The notes below the pieces were generated by a model, which saw only the letters and a program-made list of their open reading frames with translations, was not told the origin of the DNA and did no database searches. A program made the position numbers and the translations under genes. A stretch of 64,000 nucleotides of DNA, from NCBI GenBank assembly GCA_964035575.1, contig OZ037866.1, forward strand, positions 496,001-560,000, in the 5' to 3' direction. Shown here one piece after another: positions 28,885 to 40,118 of this stretch. Source of the stretch: Rhynchopus sp. YZ270_cl-10 (Eukaryota > Euglenozoa > Diplonemea > Diplonemida > Diplonemidae). Positions within the stretch are counted from its first letter, which is position 1. Every line of letters begins with the position of its first letter.

Positions 28885-29222
28885 GGCAACCAGGTCTTTC
28901 TGCGGCTCCAAGTCCTCTCGAGGTGCCTACCCAAGTCTCTCCAAGCTCTGCTGTGGTGCCAACTCAAGTCCACAAGGTGGAAATCTCGATCACCGTGAAG
29001 AACAGCTAATGACGAGGCACAGAAGACAAAACCATCAATAAATGCAAAAAAGTAAACAGCAACATCATCACAAAAATAAAGTATACCCACCCTCTCCCAT
29101 TTTGTGTACAAGCCAGTCGCACGAACCCCACCAACAGGAACAACGACACACTGGACACATATTCGGGGTACAATGATTATTTTCCACTTATACTTTCTCA
29201 ATGTAAAATAAAACTCTGTATA
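28885..29222. other. Spacer, no gene seen
   Basis: Moderately complex DNA downstream of the recombinase relic (possibly its decayed 3' end). No frame is convincing. Confidence 0.4.
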
Positions 29223-29361
29223 AAATAAAAATCAGGCCAGATTTTCCTTGTGAAGGTGTTTTTTCACTCGTTTCTAATACTGCACTCGCTGCGCTCGTGC
29301 AGTATAATCACTCGTGAAAAAACACCTCCACGCGTAAAATCAGGCTATCTGATTTTTATTT
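29223..29361. mobile_element. 139-bp palindromic MITE-like element
   Basis: The ends AAATAAAAATCAG and CTGATTTTTATTT are exact complements. Inside, GGTGTTTTTTCAC pairs with GTGAAAAAACACC and ATACTGCAC with GTGCAGTAT around a GCTGCGC centre. Almost the whole unit can fold into one stem. No target duplication was resolved. Confidence 0.7.
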
Positions 29362-29712
29362 AATAAATAGCTAATTCCACAAACGAACTGTTATTTAGAC
29401 CAAAACACCCCCCCTTTTTTACGTTATCATTGCCTTTGTTAACACGTCTGTTCAATGTCCCATTCTCCCCCCTTCCTCCCCCTCCTCCTCCTTCCATTCT
29501 CTTTAGTCGATGTGTGTGCAAGAGAGAGCCACATCTTCATCCCCCACCCCCCTCTCCAGCTCTGCAGCGAGGACACTTCTGGCATGGGAGGAGTCTCCAC
29601 TCTTTTTCAAAGAGTTTTTTTTCCCCTATATTATATCTTGATAATATTATTTGATTTACCTTTTCGTTTAGAAAAGAAAAGTATATCAAATAACTATATC
29701 TTACGCATTTCT

Positions 29713-29836
29713 GGTGTGATTCAAGGGGGTACGGTACTACCCGTGGGAGAACCACAGGGGAACCTCGAAGAACTGTTATGGGTTATACCCCCCCTTACCG
29801 GAGCATGTACCCCATATGGTGAACCGGTTTGGTCAC
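29713..29836. mobile_element. Diverged copy of the TGGTGTGAT MITE
   Basis: TGGTGTGATTCAAGGGGGTA then GAACCACAGGGGAACC parallels 14746-14879. The right end GGTCACCA is degenerate. No perfect target duplication. Confidence 0.6.
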
Positions 29837-30366
29837 CAAAATCATTTCCCCCCCTTTTTTTTTAGATACCCCCAGCAGATAGCTGGGTGTATTGAGTTTT
29901 TCTAAGTTTTATTTTTGTTCTGTTCTGTTAAGTCTTTTTATGATGGCCAATAAGCGAGACTTAGGTCACCAAAAAAAAAACATTTTTTATGATCTCTCAT
30001 TTGACAAATAGCTACACAAAACTCGACTCTTACAGTCGCCAACTGATCTTGATTACTCGACTAGAAAAAGGGGGGAAGATTATTTTCGTTGAACGCAGCC
30101 AAAAACAGTGTATGAGATCTGAATTTTGGCGCAAGTGATTTTTAAAGGGGAGGAGAAAATAGTCGGTATCAGGCGATTAAACGTTGGCTTCATTACTCGA
30201 GTTTCTAATAACACTACGTGTAAGGAAAAAAAAAGAAATGAAGATGGTACGGTAAAGTACAAAGAAGGGATGATTTTTTTTGTCATAATTATTGCTCTGA
30301 AGGGTGGTCTGTACAACGGCTACACTAAAAAAAAAAAAAATCTGCGGTGACGTAACTCTGTTTAGT

Positions 30367-30420
30367 ATAGTGGAGCACACTCTATGGTGTCTGCACTAAT
30401 ACAAACCAAGTTTTCAAAAA
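30367..30420 (+). repeat. 'GTGGAGCTCATCCTCGGGTG' SINE-like repeat, copy
   Basis: TAGTGGAGCACACTCTATGG, TGTCTGCACTAATACAAACC, AAGTTTTCAAAAA. Confidence 0.65.
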
Positions 30421-30446
30421 GACAGATTGTCAATTATTTTGATGAA

Positions 30447-30479
<33 letters not shown>

Positions 30480-30661
30480 CATCTCTTCAAAAACACAGTG
30501 AAAAAAAAACAAAAAACAAAATAAAGTTCCTCTTGATTTTTTTTTTTCATCGCGCCAGTTGAAAAAAAGCAAGGCCTCCAATGAAGGCTTCGAGGAAAAA
30601 TTTTATTTCGTGCGTCTGTTGGTGTCCTTATTTTGCCCTCTTTATCGTTGAGGCAAAAAAA

Positions 30662-30716
30662 AGTGGAGATTGCACAATTATGTCAACTATTCTACTGCAA
30701 CAATTTATCAAAAAAG
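30662..30716 (+). repeat. 'GTGGAGATTGCACAAA...CAACAATTTATC-An' SINE-like repeat, copy
   Basis: AGTGGAGATTGCACAATTAT, GTCAACTATTCTACTGCAAC, AATTTATCAAAAAA; it lacks the CAACACAACCGAGG middle. Confidence 0.65.
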
Positions 30717-30909
30717 GAAGGGAAAAATGCGGTTCTAAAGTAGTCAGCATTGCACTTATCTCGGTGCAGTTCTTCTTAACATCAGTAGGAAAAAAAGAAG
30801 GAATATTGAGAACAACGGGGAAGAAATCGGCAATTTTTTTTTGAACGATTTTCTTTAGGGGGGTAATGGGGTTGAGAGAAACCCAGCAAAAACAAAACGA
30901 AACCAATAA

Positions 30910-32214
30910 TGGTGTGGCCCGAAACCCGGTTTTTGGGGTACATTAGAAGTACATTAGAAGTACATTTTTTTGACTTTATTTTAGGCGTGATTACTGGGGG
31001 GGGGGCGAATAAGAGATCAGGGGTGAATAAGAGATTAGGGCCGAATAAGAGATCAGGTTGAGATTTTGGGGGTATTTTTTTTTTTTTTTTTTGCACGCAC
31101 CAGGGTTTTATCTTGAAAAAACATTTTGAAATTTTACCCTGTCTACCCGGTCTGGCAAAAAAGTGGTCAAAAAATTTTTTTTGCCTCCGGCGAAAATGTC
31201 TATTTGCTTTTTTTCCCCCAAAAATTTTTTTTTATTTTTGGCTCGTCCGTTCGCCTAATAAGAGATGCCACATCTCTTATTCGCCCCCCCCCAGTAAGAG
31301 AAAAAACTTTTTTTTATAGGTGACTTTTTTGGGGGGGTCCGGGGGGGCGAAAAAAATTTTCGGCCAATTTTTGCCCACAAAAAATCGAAAAAAAAATTTT
31401 TCTTTCCCGATTCTCCGGAGTCCGTGCGTGTTGTGGTGGGGTCATTTTGCGCTGAGAAATGAGTATTTTGTATCTAAAATGCATGTATCAGTTTTACAGG
31501 CTATTTTCAGGTTTGGTGCGGAGCCCCACCCCTCACCTTACCCCCCACAGAACTCTATTTTCAGATGACAATTTTCTTTTATTTTACTGTAAAAGGAAGC
31601 ATGCGGCATAGCGAAAGAAGAAAAGTAGCGTACCGTGCGCCTGCGGCGCAAGCTTGCACTCTTCCCATGTCATAGTTTGGCTGTCAAATGTTCAATTGTA
31701 AGCGCATTTTTTTTTTTGAAATGTTGCGTACCGTGGCTTCGCCAGAAGCTTTCGTTTTTAGCGAAATACGTAAGTAAAATTTACGGAAAGTGACGTTAAT
31801 TACGAACGACAGCGCCATTTTATGGCAACATTTTTCAGAAATGTTGCGTACCGTGGCTTCGCCTGGAACCTTTGGATGCCATGACCGCCTCTTCTTTTAT
31901 AGATGCACTGAGGTTACTGATAAGAAGGTTGACACCCACTACGGCTTGTGGTTCACCGTCCCCACCCGCCTTTCACGATTTTATGCATCAGAGGTGAGAA
32001 AGAGCCTCACCTTCTTGCACTAGCAGGGAGTCGCGTGCGCGAAGCGCGCGCAGCGACCGCTTTTTGCGGGGGGAAAGCTCGGGACCCTTTTATTATGCAC
32101 ACTGACTACGTCAGTATGGGTGGGAAAATTTTTTTTACCCCCTTTTTTTTACCATACATTAGAAGTACATTAGAAGTACATTTTTTTGACTTTATTTTGG
32201 GGCGGGCCACACCA
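30910..32214. mobile_element. 1.3-kb TIR transposon (TGGTGTGGCCCG), 5-bp target duplication AATAA
   Basis: The ends TGGTGTGGCCCG (30910-30921) and CGGGCCACACCA (32203-32214) are exact complements and are flanked by AATAA (30905-30909 and 32215-32219). Just inside each end the phrase CATTAGAAGTACATTAGAAG...TTTTTTTGACTTTATTTT occurs in direct orientation (about 30950-30983 and 32157-32199). The interior has AATAAGAGATCAGG-type short repeats and the GCGTACCGTGCGCC block. No transposase frame is seen. It shares TGGTGTG ends and 5-bp duplications with 14746-14879. Confidence 0.8.
31624..31885 (+). repeat. 'GCGTACCGTGCGCCTGCGGC' repeat, fullest copy
   Basis: Matches the inverse of 20430-20606. GAAATGTTGCGTACCGTGGC, TTCGCC occurs twice within it (31720 and 31838), so part of the block is itself duplicated. 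Confidence 0.7.
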
Positions 32215-32219
32215 AATAA

Positions 32220-32764
32220 CGAAAAAAAAAAAATAATCAACGAGTTATGACCATTTTTATGCTTTATTGTGTCATCCCCCCCCACTTCACTTCTCCCTCC
32301 CCATATTTCATTATCCTCCCCTCATCCCTCCCCCGTCCTTCCTTCTTAAGGTGACTCTGCACACAGAGGCTTCGTATCATCTTTAGCAAGCTTTTTTTCT
32401 CTCTTTTTTATTTTTTTTTGTTCTCCGTGCTGGAAATCATTCATAATAAATGGCATTTCTCCCTACCCATTTTTTATCTCAAATTTTCAACTACAAACTC
32501 TCCAACTTCCAAACCTGACCGTCACTATATTCCTTGTGCCGAATGTTAGAGCGAAAAGGACCCCAACTCCCGGTGCTTCCCGGGGGTATGCATTTCACAA
32601 TTTTTCACAACACGGAAACCGCTAAAAGGTCTCCAACCTTCTTCCTGAGGCCATTCGGTTTCTACGCAAACTTCCTATGTTCACTTATACCCTCTTCCTT
32701 CCTCTTCCCCTTCTCTGCCCAATTCCCCCGAAACACTTTCACCTTATCCAGAAAACCAACCGGA
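32220..32764 (+). other. Spacer and leader of the second Cys-rich/Thr-Pro gene
   Basis: Contains a hairpin repeat (32346-32395: AAGGTGACTCTGCACACAGA, GGCTTCGTATCATC) and a pyrimidine-rich leader from about 32690 to ATG 32765. No promoter motif is recognised. Confidence 0.45.
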
Positions 32765-35700
32765 ATGTGGAGATGGGTGCTTCTGGTGAGCGCAGCGGGG
32801 CTCGCGAGAGGGCAGAGTAGCGCGGACTGCATGCTTCCTGCAAAGACCGTTGTGTTCCCGACGAATTCGCCCGGCACGTTGACGTGCGGTGCTGGAGGAG
32901 AGTGCTCTGGGTGCACCGCACAGTGCGATCCCATGTATCCCTGTGTGATTCAGTGTACTGCTCCGACTGCGTGTGAAGGCCTTAATGTGGTGTGTTCGGA
33001 TGCTGCCTGTACTGTGGAGTGCAGCGGTCAAGGTTGCGCTGGAAGCTCAGGCATGGGCAAATACACCACTGTGTCCTGTGGAAGTGGCAACTGCAATGTC
33101 AAATGTGAAGCAGATTCATGCGGATTCATGCGCGTCGAAGGTAGCGCGACGCCGGTAGCTGCTGGAATCCAGACCACCTGTACAGGCTCCAATGCCTGCA
33201 CAAATATGGCTTTGAATTGTGGTGATGTGAACAAATGTGCTTTGACGTGCGATGGGCCGAACCCAGCCTGTGGGTATGGGATGGTGTTCACAGGGCCGAC
33301 AGGGGACGGTAGTGCGAGTATAGATTGCCTCGGTTCTGCAAATGCATGCGGCATGGACATCATATCTGCGACAAACGGCGTGACGAGGATGCGTTGTTCT
33401 TCGCTGCACTCGTGCTCGTCCCTCCGCATCGACACTGCCGCATCCCCAGGGCCAAACGCAGTGCTCGACATGATATGTGACGGTGACCAGGCGTGTTTCG
33501 GAACTGTCGCAACGTGTCCACCGCTCGCATGCCACTTTACGTGTACCGACTCAAACTCATGCGCCAGCATGACCGCAGTCTGCACCAACACACAGAGGTG
33601 CAAAGTCGACTGCTCCTTCGATAAAGCCTGTTTTGGGATGGTCGTCAAAGGGTCGCAGTTGTCCCCATCCTCTGTACGTGCGACATGTACTGTTCCTAAT
33701 TCCTGTTCTGGTATCCACACAAAGTGTGACACGACAGACATCTGTGAGACAATCTGTCTTGATACTAACGCCTGCCTAAATGCGAATATAGAATGCCAAA
33801 ACGCTGCCACCTGCAACATGCGTTGTACAGGTGATAAGAGCTGTGAAAGTGCGAAGTACGACTGCGACGATTCTCCAACATGCGCACTGACCTGCAAAGA
33901 CACCGCCTGCACAGGTGCCACAAGTGTCGTGTTCCCACCAGGCCCCCCACCAGGACGCGACCCGCATCCCCTACGCTGTCTTCCCGACTCAGCATGCAAC
34001 GCCGCACTGCTGGCAAAGAGTAATGGCAACCCACCCGAGACGTTGGTGCCTGACACGCCTGCACCGACAACGGAGGCACCGACACCAGCGCCGCCGACAC
34101 CCGCACCGCCGACACCAGCGCCACCGACACCAGCGCCGCCGACACCCGCACCGCCGACACCAGCGCCGCCGACACCCGCACCGCCGACACCAGCGCCACC
34201 GACACCAGCGCCGCCGACACCAGCGCCACCGACACCAGCGCCACCAACACCAGCGCCGCCGACACCAGCGCCACCGACACCAGCGCCGCCGACACCAGCG
34301 CCGCCGACACCAGCGCCACCGACACCAGCGCCACCAACACCAGCGCCGCCGACACCAGCGCCGCCGACACCCGCACCGCCGACACCAGCGCCGCCGACAG
34401 ATCCACCGGCTACCGACCCACCGGCCACTGATCCGCCAGCCACCGATCCACCAACAACAGACCCCCCGGCAACTGATGCGCCAGCAACAGATGCACCAGC
34501 AACTGATGCGCCAGCAACTGATGCTCCTGCAACTGACGCTCCCGCCACAGACGCACCTGACACAGATGCACCTGCGACTGATGCTCCGACCACAGATGCG
34601 CCAGCGACTGACGCTCCCGCCACAGACGCTCCCACCACAGACCCACCAGCAACGGACACACCTGACACAACTTTACCCACACTTGTTCCCACTGATGCAC
34701 CTTCCACGGATGCACCCACCACACCTGCACCCACCACTACCGAGCCGTCTCTGGCACCTACGACACCAGAGCCGACTGAAAACCTGACCTTGGCGGAGAC
34801 ACCTGTGCCCACCATCATGCCGATCACTGTCCTCCCCGAGAAGCAGCTGAAGGAGGTGAAGGACGGTGCCACCGTCGCGCAGATAGGCGGCCTCACGTCC
34901 ATGTCCCCAGGCGGTGTTGCGGCGGGTGGCAAGATCGCTGCAATTGCGAACTTTGGCTGCCAGGTGGAGGACATCGATCTTGAAGCTGGCGCGACGCTGG
35001 ACTGGGAGTTCCACCCCACCACCATTGCCTTGGGCACCTCGACCCTGAAGTACTTCAAGGGCGCTGCACTGATGAACCCGGTTATTATCATTGCTTCGTT
35101 TGTGTTCCTCTTTAGCCTTGGGTTCATGATCAGAATGGGGTTCGAAATGACGTGGGGACAGGCGCTGGGCAATGTACGCACCCCGGGGATGCTCTTCATT
35201 CCGTTCATGTTTGTGCTCCCTGGGACATCCTTGGTGAGCGCACGGCTTGCACTCCCGCCGGATTTTAGCGACGGGTTTGGGGTGTACGGCCTTTTTCTGA
35301 TGATTGGCTGTCTCGTCTCTCCGTTGTTTGTGTATTTCTTTGTGTGCAGGAATCTTAGCCTGGGGGCAACCACCGTTCCGGACCCACGACTGAACGATTA
35401 CACCAACATGTCCAACACGAACCTCATGGAAGAACCTACCGTACCTGTCAAACAGTACACCGGGGCGAAAAGGATCCTCTACAAGATTGCCTTTGGTGAG
35501 CGGGTGTGGGTGTCTGTTGGGGAGGACTCATACTTCGTGGAGCAGTACGGTGTGGTGTTTGAGTCGTATAAGGAGGGGAGGACGTGGTGGGTGATTATTG
35601 AGGTGAGCACCATCATCTGTGTGGGTCTGCTGTCGTCGTGGCATCCGTCCTCGCCGCAAGAATGCAACTCGAGGAACGGCATTTTCACTGCGCTTTTTGG

Positions 35701-36256
35701 GGTGTTCTTCCTGCTGCTTTTGTTCATCCGCCCTTATGCCTCGATGTTTGATGCGGTGTTGATGGGGGCGGTAGCGGGGCTGATGTTCGTTGCTGTCCTC
35801 ATGATGACCATTGGTATTGCAAACGAGGTTCCAGCGACCTCCGCTTTGTACGTCATGGCAGGGGTATTACTGTTGGTCACAACGATTTTGACGTTCATCA
35901 AAGCAGCATTTGACATAGTAGCATACGGAACGGACATATGGGTTGGAAGGAAGAGTGGTGCACGTGAAATGACACGTGTGCACAATGAGTTTGAAACTGA
36001 TATCATGTTATGCGAAGCGCGTCCAATCGACCATGACATTGCAGGGTCAGAAGCAGAGGCGAAACCCAGTTCAATGCTCCTTCCAAAGCAAAAAGACCCA
36101 ATTGAAAGCAGCTTCCGTCTCAGCGAGACCCCCAGCAGTGATGCGCACGACAATCTGTGCGAACCTCTTGTCTCCTTCAGCTCGTCTCCGCAAGACTTTG
36201 AAGCGCCCGAAACAAAACCAAAACGGAAAACCACGAACAAATTGACCTATATTTAA
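32765..36256 (+). CDS. Cys-rich, Thr/Pro-stalked multipass membrane protein 2
   Basis: 1,163 residues, intronless. An in-frame upstream extension exists, but ATG 32765 gives a clean signal peptide (MWRWVLLVSAAGLARGQS). The ectodomain (about 20-420) repeats the C-x5-C-x3-C-x5-C scheme. The stalk (about 437-690) is first about 20 APPTP units, then ATDAP/TDPP units. A conserved block (FGCQVEDIDLEAGATLDWEF, about 730) precedes about seven membrane helices, with P-G-M-x-F-I-P-F-M-F-x-L-P-G-T-S-L shared with the paralogue. The tail ends K-L-T-Y-I. It is co-linear with the protein at 8520-12590 throughout, but the stalks have different repeat units (5 versus 10 residues), so stalk expansion came after duplication. 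Function unknown; a channel- or receptor-like surface protein is inferred. Confidence 0.85.
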   Translation: MWRWVLLVSAAGLARGQSSADCMLPAKTVVFPTNSPGTLTCGAGGECSGCTAQCDPMYPCVIQCTAPTACEGLNVVCSDAACTVECSGQGCAGSSGMGKYTTVSCGSGNCNVKCEADSCGFMRVEGSATPVAAGIQTTCTGSNACTNMALNCGDVNKCALTCDGPNPACGYGMVFTGPTGDGSASIDCLGSANACGMDIISATNGVTRMRCSSLHSCSSLRIDTAASPGPNAVLDMICDGDQACFGTVATCPPLACHFTCTDSNSCASMTAVCTNTQRCKVDCSFDKACFGMVVKGSQLSPSSVRATCTVPNSCSGIHTKCDTTDICETICLDTNACLNANIECQNAATCNMRCTGDKSCESAKYDCDDSPTCALTCKDTACTGATSVVFPPGPPPGRDPHPLRCLPDSACNAALLAKSNGNPPETLVPDTPAPTTEAPTPAPPTPAPPTPAPPTPAPPTPAPPTPAPPTPAPPTPAPPTPAPPTPAPPTPAPPTPAPPTPAPPTPAPPTPAPPTPAPPTPAPPTPAPPTPAPPTPAPPTPAPPTDPPATDPPATDPPATDPPTTDPPATDAPATDAPATDAPATDAPATDAPATDAPDTDAPATDAPTTDAPATDAPATDAPTTDPPATDTPDTTLPTLVPTDAPSTDAPTTPAPTTTEPSLAPTTPEPTENLTLAETPVPTIMPITVLPEKQLKEVKDGATVAQIGGLTSMSPGGVAAGGKIAAIANFGCQVEDIDLEAGATLDWEFHPTTIALGTSTLKYFKGAALMNPVIIIASFVFLFSLGFMIRMGFEMTWGQALGNVRTPGMLFIPFMFVLPGTSLVSARLALPPDFSDGFGVYGLFLMIGCLVSPLFVYFFVCRNLSLGATTVPDPRLNDYTNMSNTNLMEEPTVPVKQYTGAKRILYKIAFGERVWVSVGEDSYFVEQYGVVFESYKEGRTWWVIIEVSTIICVGLLSSWHPSSPQECNSRNGIFTALFGVFFLLLLFIRPYASMFDAVLMGAVAGLMFVAVLMMTIGIANEVPATSALYVMAGVLLLVTTILTFIKAAFDIVAYGTDIWVGRKSGAREMTRVHNEFETDIMLCEARPIDHDIAGSEAEAKPSSMLLPKQKDPIESSFRLSETPSSDAHDNLCEPLVSFSSSPQDFEAPETKPKRKTTNKLTYI
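34075..34400 (+). repeat. 15-bp coding minisatellite (APPTP units)
   Basis: About 21 tandem 15-bp units of the GCGCCGCCGACACCA type inside the gene at 32765, with CCG/CCA and GCG/GCA synonymous variation. Its sequence is unrelated to the 30-bp unit in the paralogue. Confidence 0.9.
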
Positions 36257-36698
36257 ACCCCCCTACATCCCTAGGAATATGGGTGGGTGGGGAGAACTGC
36301 AGTAATCACGAGATGGGAAGAGCGGGGGAGGGGGGGGAAAGTGTGCACAAGGTTCTATTTTTCTTTGCTTTCAATACCACGCCCTGTGTAGGGAGGGGGG
36401 AGGGAGGGAGGGAAAAGGGGAAAAATATTTAGGAAATCTTTTCTTTTTCTTTTTCTTTTTTGTCACGACGTTACTATGAGAGGTCCTCTTCCCACCTCAA
36501 CCCCTCATCCATTTTTTTTTTGTGAAAACACAAAAAAGGCATTCCCCCCTTTGGGGAGGTATGTTTTTATTATTATTATTTGTTATGTTGTTTGTAGTGT
36601 GGAAATTGGTATGTGAGGCAGCCTAATCACTTTCCTTTAAAAAATGTGATTATGCATCTTTCAAACCACTTTCCCCCTTTTTTTCCTCTTTACAAGAA

Positions 36699-36772
36699 AG
36701 ATGGGAACATTTTTGTTGATCCCTCACCATATACCGTCAATTTATTGATTGCATATGATGGAAATATTCTTT
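36699..36772 (+). repeat. 'TTGTTGATCCCTCACCATAT' dispersed repeat, copy 2
   Basis: AAGATGGGAACATTTTTGTT, GATCCCTCACCATATACCGT, CAATTTATTGATTGCATATG. Confidence 0.75.
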
Positions 36773-37097
36773 ACCTTTTCCCCCTAAACCACTCCCTTCT
36801 CTTCCTTCTAAAGGTAGTCCACGTACACGCATTGGGGGGGGAGGAGGGGGTCTTGCTACTTCTAAAAAAAAAAAAAAGCAAATGTAACTCCACTCACACG
36901 CTACACCCCCTTTTACTGGGGGGGATATGAGTTTTTTGCTGCCTTTTACTTATTTCTTTCCCCTTCCCCTCAACAGCCGATCTCAATTCCTTCACATAGT
37001 CTAGGCCGTTTTGGGTCTTTTTTTTTTGTTGACAAAATTCAGCTACTCCTCTTGGGAATACAGGTTTTGTGGAATAAAAAAAAACTAAATTTTGGAC

Positions 37098-37168
37098 AGT
37101 GGAGATTGCACAAACTGTGGCAACACAACCGAGGCAACCACACTACTCCAACAATTTATCAAAAAAAG
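37098..37168 (+). repeat. 'GTGGAGATTGCACAAA...CAACAATTTATC-An' SINE-like repeat, copy
   Basis: AAATTTTGGACAGTGGAGAT precedes CACAAACTGTGGCAACACAA. The copy at 40038 has the same AATTTTGGACAGT lead, so the unit extends further 5' than in other copies. Confidence 0.75.
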
Positions 37169-37796
37169 AAGAAAAAAACACCCCTCAAAAGATGTTACAA
37201 CACAAAAAAAATGAAACAAGAGCACAAAGCAAACATAACAACTTCATAAAAACCCACTCAAACCCCTCACAAGATGTCTCCATTCATCTTCAAGCTTCGT
37301 TTCTTCCATCTCCTTAGGACTCTCCTAGGTGATGCAGCACTCTGAAGCTGTTTCATCTTCACCAACCTTCTTCTTCTTCTTCTTCTTGTACCCCCCCTAC
37401 CCCTGGCAACGTAAGGGGTGGGGATGGCTGGACCCAAACTAATTCTTTCATATTCTCCCCTTCATAGCTTTGTGCCTGTGTAGCCATTGAGCGTGTCGAG
37501 CACTAAAAGCAAAACGCATTTATTTTTTTAGCCTCTTTTTGCCTTTTTTTTTTTTTTTTGATTTTTCTTGATCTGATAAACAGTGTGAGTTTTGTGGAAC
37601 TGCCGCTGTCAACGCCATTGTAAGGATGTCCCTAAGCTATCCCTAAGCTGCCCTCTTATGTCATATATAACAATATTATACACACAACTCTTTCGTTATG
37701 AGGTGTGTACGTTTTCTTCTTCTTTTAGTTTTGTTTTGTGCCTGCATCCGAGTTGAGTACGCTCTTTTATGAGGTGCCTGCATTACTATTTTTATT

Positions 37797-37990
37797 GTGT
37801 TATCAAGCATTGGCGAATAGAAATGGAAAACGACGGATGGTGCGTGCCCGCTTTTAGCGTATTGGTTTTCCACTAGCATCACTCACATTCATCAGTGAAA
37901 AACACAAACCTTTTTGCGGTGCGATAAACGAAAAAAGTGTTTTCTTTATTTCATTTAACTGTCATATCCTGAAGTCGTTTTCTATTTTTT
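37797..37990 (+). repeat. 190-bp dispersed repeat, copy 1
   Basis: From TGTTATCAAGCATTGGCGAA through GAAAACGACGGATGGTGCGT, CACTCACATTCATCAGTGAA and GTGCGATAAACGAAAAAAGT to CATATCCTGAAGTCGTTTTC. More than 90% identical by eye to 42283-42471. A diverged version, split by another repeat, lies at 43320-43590. Confidence 0.85.
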
Positions 37991-38574
37991 TTTGGGCAAC
38001 TCTCATACAATGCAACAAGGTTGAACAAGCCTCGCTAAGGCCTGATACAGGCGTGGCTGAGACGTGATTGTAAGTGTTAGTATGCCTCAGCCACGCCCCA
38101 GATAGATTTTCCAGACCATGCCTATTTTCAGGCGCAGTAGCTAAGTAGCCTTGTTGCATTGTACACACTCTATCTTGCAAAAATATCATTTTTTTTTTTT
38201 TTTTACTTTACGTATACACGGCAGCCATCAAGACCAAGACTCTTTAGGTTACTCTTCCTCCTGGTGATCAGACATTACATCCAGTAAGGACAGAGAAAGG
38301 AATAAGAAAAAAGAAAAAAAAAACTTTTGTATTTTGTGTATTCCCGAAACAAAAAACTGAAGTAGAAGGTACCAAATGTTCACACGAACATCGGTTTCAC
38401 GATATTCACCCACCATTTAAAGGGAAATCACTGAAGATGTCCACCCTTTTGAATACAACTGTATGATTCTTAGGACTGAAACAGGGTTAATATCAGAAAC
38501 CAATCTACTGAAGTTTCAACTTGTGCACGAAGCATTTTACTTTTCTTTTCTACGTTTTGCAAAACACACACCAT

Positions 38575-38652
38575 AAAAAGAAAGATGGGACCATTTTTGT
38601 TGATCCCTCACCATATACTATCAATTTATTGATTGCATATGATGAAAATACT
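38575..38652 (+). repeat. 'TTGTTGATCCCTCACCATAT' dispersed repeat, copy 3
   Basis: Nearly identical to 652-735, including the AAAACACACACCATAAAAAG lead. Its 3' end is interrupted by an inverted SINE-like copy whose T-run abuts GATGAAAATAC. Confidence 0.75.
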
Positions 38653-38715
38653 TTTTTTTTGATAAATTGTTGTGAGTAGTGTAGTTGCCTCGGTTGCCAG
38701 TAGTTGTGCAATACC
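38652..38715 (-). repeat. SINE-like repeat, inverted copy inserted in another repeat
   Basis: On the minus strand: ATTGCACAACTACTGGCAAC, CGAGGCAACTACACTACTCA, CAACAATTTATC and an A-run. The A-run joins the broken end of the TTGATCCCTC repeat at about 38651, as expected for a retroposed insertion. Confidence 0.7.
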
Positions 38716-38969
38716 CAAATTTTTTGTTTTTTTGTTTTTGACAAAAAGACAATATAATCAGGCCTGGAGGAAATCGTTGATTGTTAACAATCAACAAAAA
38801 AGATTAGTACCCTAGCCGTCCCTTTTTAAAAAATATAGTGGTAAATAGAAACAACGGAAGGTGCGTGCCTGGGGTGTTTTTTTTGCTTGTTTTGTTTTTG
38901 TTGCGTTGTGTTTTTCTCTCTCTCTCTCCCCCGCCCCTTTTCACAGACCACAAATTCCGTAGCAAATAC

Positions 38970-39015
38970 ATAGTGGAGCTCATCCTCGGGTTACACTAAT
39001 ACAACCAATTTTTTC
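38970..39015 (+). repeat. 'GTGGAGCTCATCCTCGGGTG' SINE-like repeat, copy
   Basis: ATAGTGGAGCTCATCCTCGG, GTTACACTAATACAACCAAT. Confidence 0.65.
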
Positions 39016-39777
39016 GGAAAAAACGAAGAAAAAACAACAACAATAACAACAGCTTGAAGAGCGACAAAACAAAAAATAATAATAACCCTGTTTTCTCTTG
39101 ATTATTTTCATTCGATTTCTCTTTATTCTTGTAGGTTTCTATACTCCATCTCTCTCTCTCTCTCTCTCTCTTTTTTTCACGGAGCGCCAACGCCCCAGAA
39201 GTATTTTCCACTACCAACTTCACCATTTTTTGAAAGAGGTACATTTTGTCACGAGCGGATTGTTGTATTTCAAGGCAACTTTCCCCCCCCTTCTTCTTTT
39301 CTTTTTTGCAGAAGCCTGTTTAAAAGACAGAGGCGTGTTGTGTTGTGTGCCAAAAAGCGCAAAAAGCAGAAGCAACGGTCTGTGTCAGTACAACCCCCAT
39401 GGTTCGGCTAACCCACTGGTATCTGTTTCCACATGCGTTTCTTCGCTGTGGTTGCTGGGCACCCGCCCCCCCTCACCTTTCTTCACTGTCATATTTTCAT
39501 GCCTTTCTTTTTTATAAATATATTTGCAGTGAATCGCTGCTATAAAGCCTAGCCCTATTATTTGTGACCATTTGGTGACTGTTTTGGATTGACACACATT
39601 TGTTGTGAGGGTGGATGTAACGCAACAATGCCAAAAAAAAAAAATATTAAAGTACCAACGTACCCTTTGTGCTGCGTTTGGGTACAGAATTCATGATGGG
39701 GTGATTGTCGATCATCGCAAAAAGTGAAGACCTTGTCTGAATCTCGGCGATACCGAACCAACAAATTATTTTTTAAA

Positions 39778-39840
39778 ATAGTGAAATTCATCCTCGGGTG
39801 TCTACACTAATACAACCAAGTTTTCAAAAAAAAAAAAAAA
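39778..39840 (+). repeat. 'GTGGAGCTCATCCTCGGGTG' SINE-like repeat, A-tailed copy
   Basis: ATAGTGAAATTCATCCTCGG, GTGTCTACACTAATACAACC, AAGTTTTC followed by about 17 A's. Confidence 0.7.
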
Positions 39841-40037
39841 ATGAAACAAAAAAAGATGAACTACACCTATACCTTTGAAATTCATTAGCCTTCGGGCGAC
39901 TTTGTTGTACAGAACCCGTCTTCGGACAGAGTGATTGTCGAAACGACAAAAAAAAAAAAAAAGTGTCGGCAAATCTTTACCTAGTAATTGGCGTACAGTG
40001 ATTGTCGATACTATCACGACTAACAAAAATTTTGGAC

Positions 40038-40118
40038 AGTAGAGATTGCACAAACTGTGGCAACACAACCGAGGCAACTACACTACTCCCAACAATTTAT
40101 TTAAAAAAAACAAAAAAA
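40038..40118 (+). repeat. 'GTGGAGATTGCACAAA...CAACAATTTATC-An' SINE-like repeat, copy
   Basis: AGTAGAGATTGCACAAACTG, TGGCAACACAACCGAGGCAA, CTACACTACTCCCAACAATT. Preceded within 25 bp by ATTGTCGATACTATCACGAC, a form of the GATTGTCGATACAAC hairpin phrase. Confidence 0.7.

Larger units (their letters stand above)
29850..30904. other. Spacer with SINE-like copies
   Basis: Holds 30367-30420 and 30662-30716 (two A-tailed families) and a (CT)n run at about 30449-30472. No gene. Confidence 0.5.
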
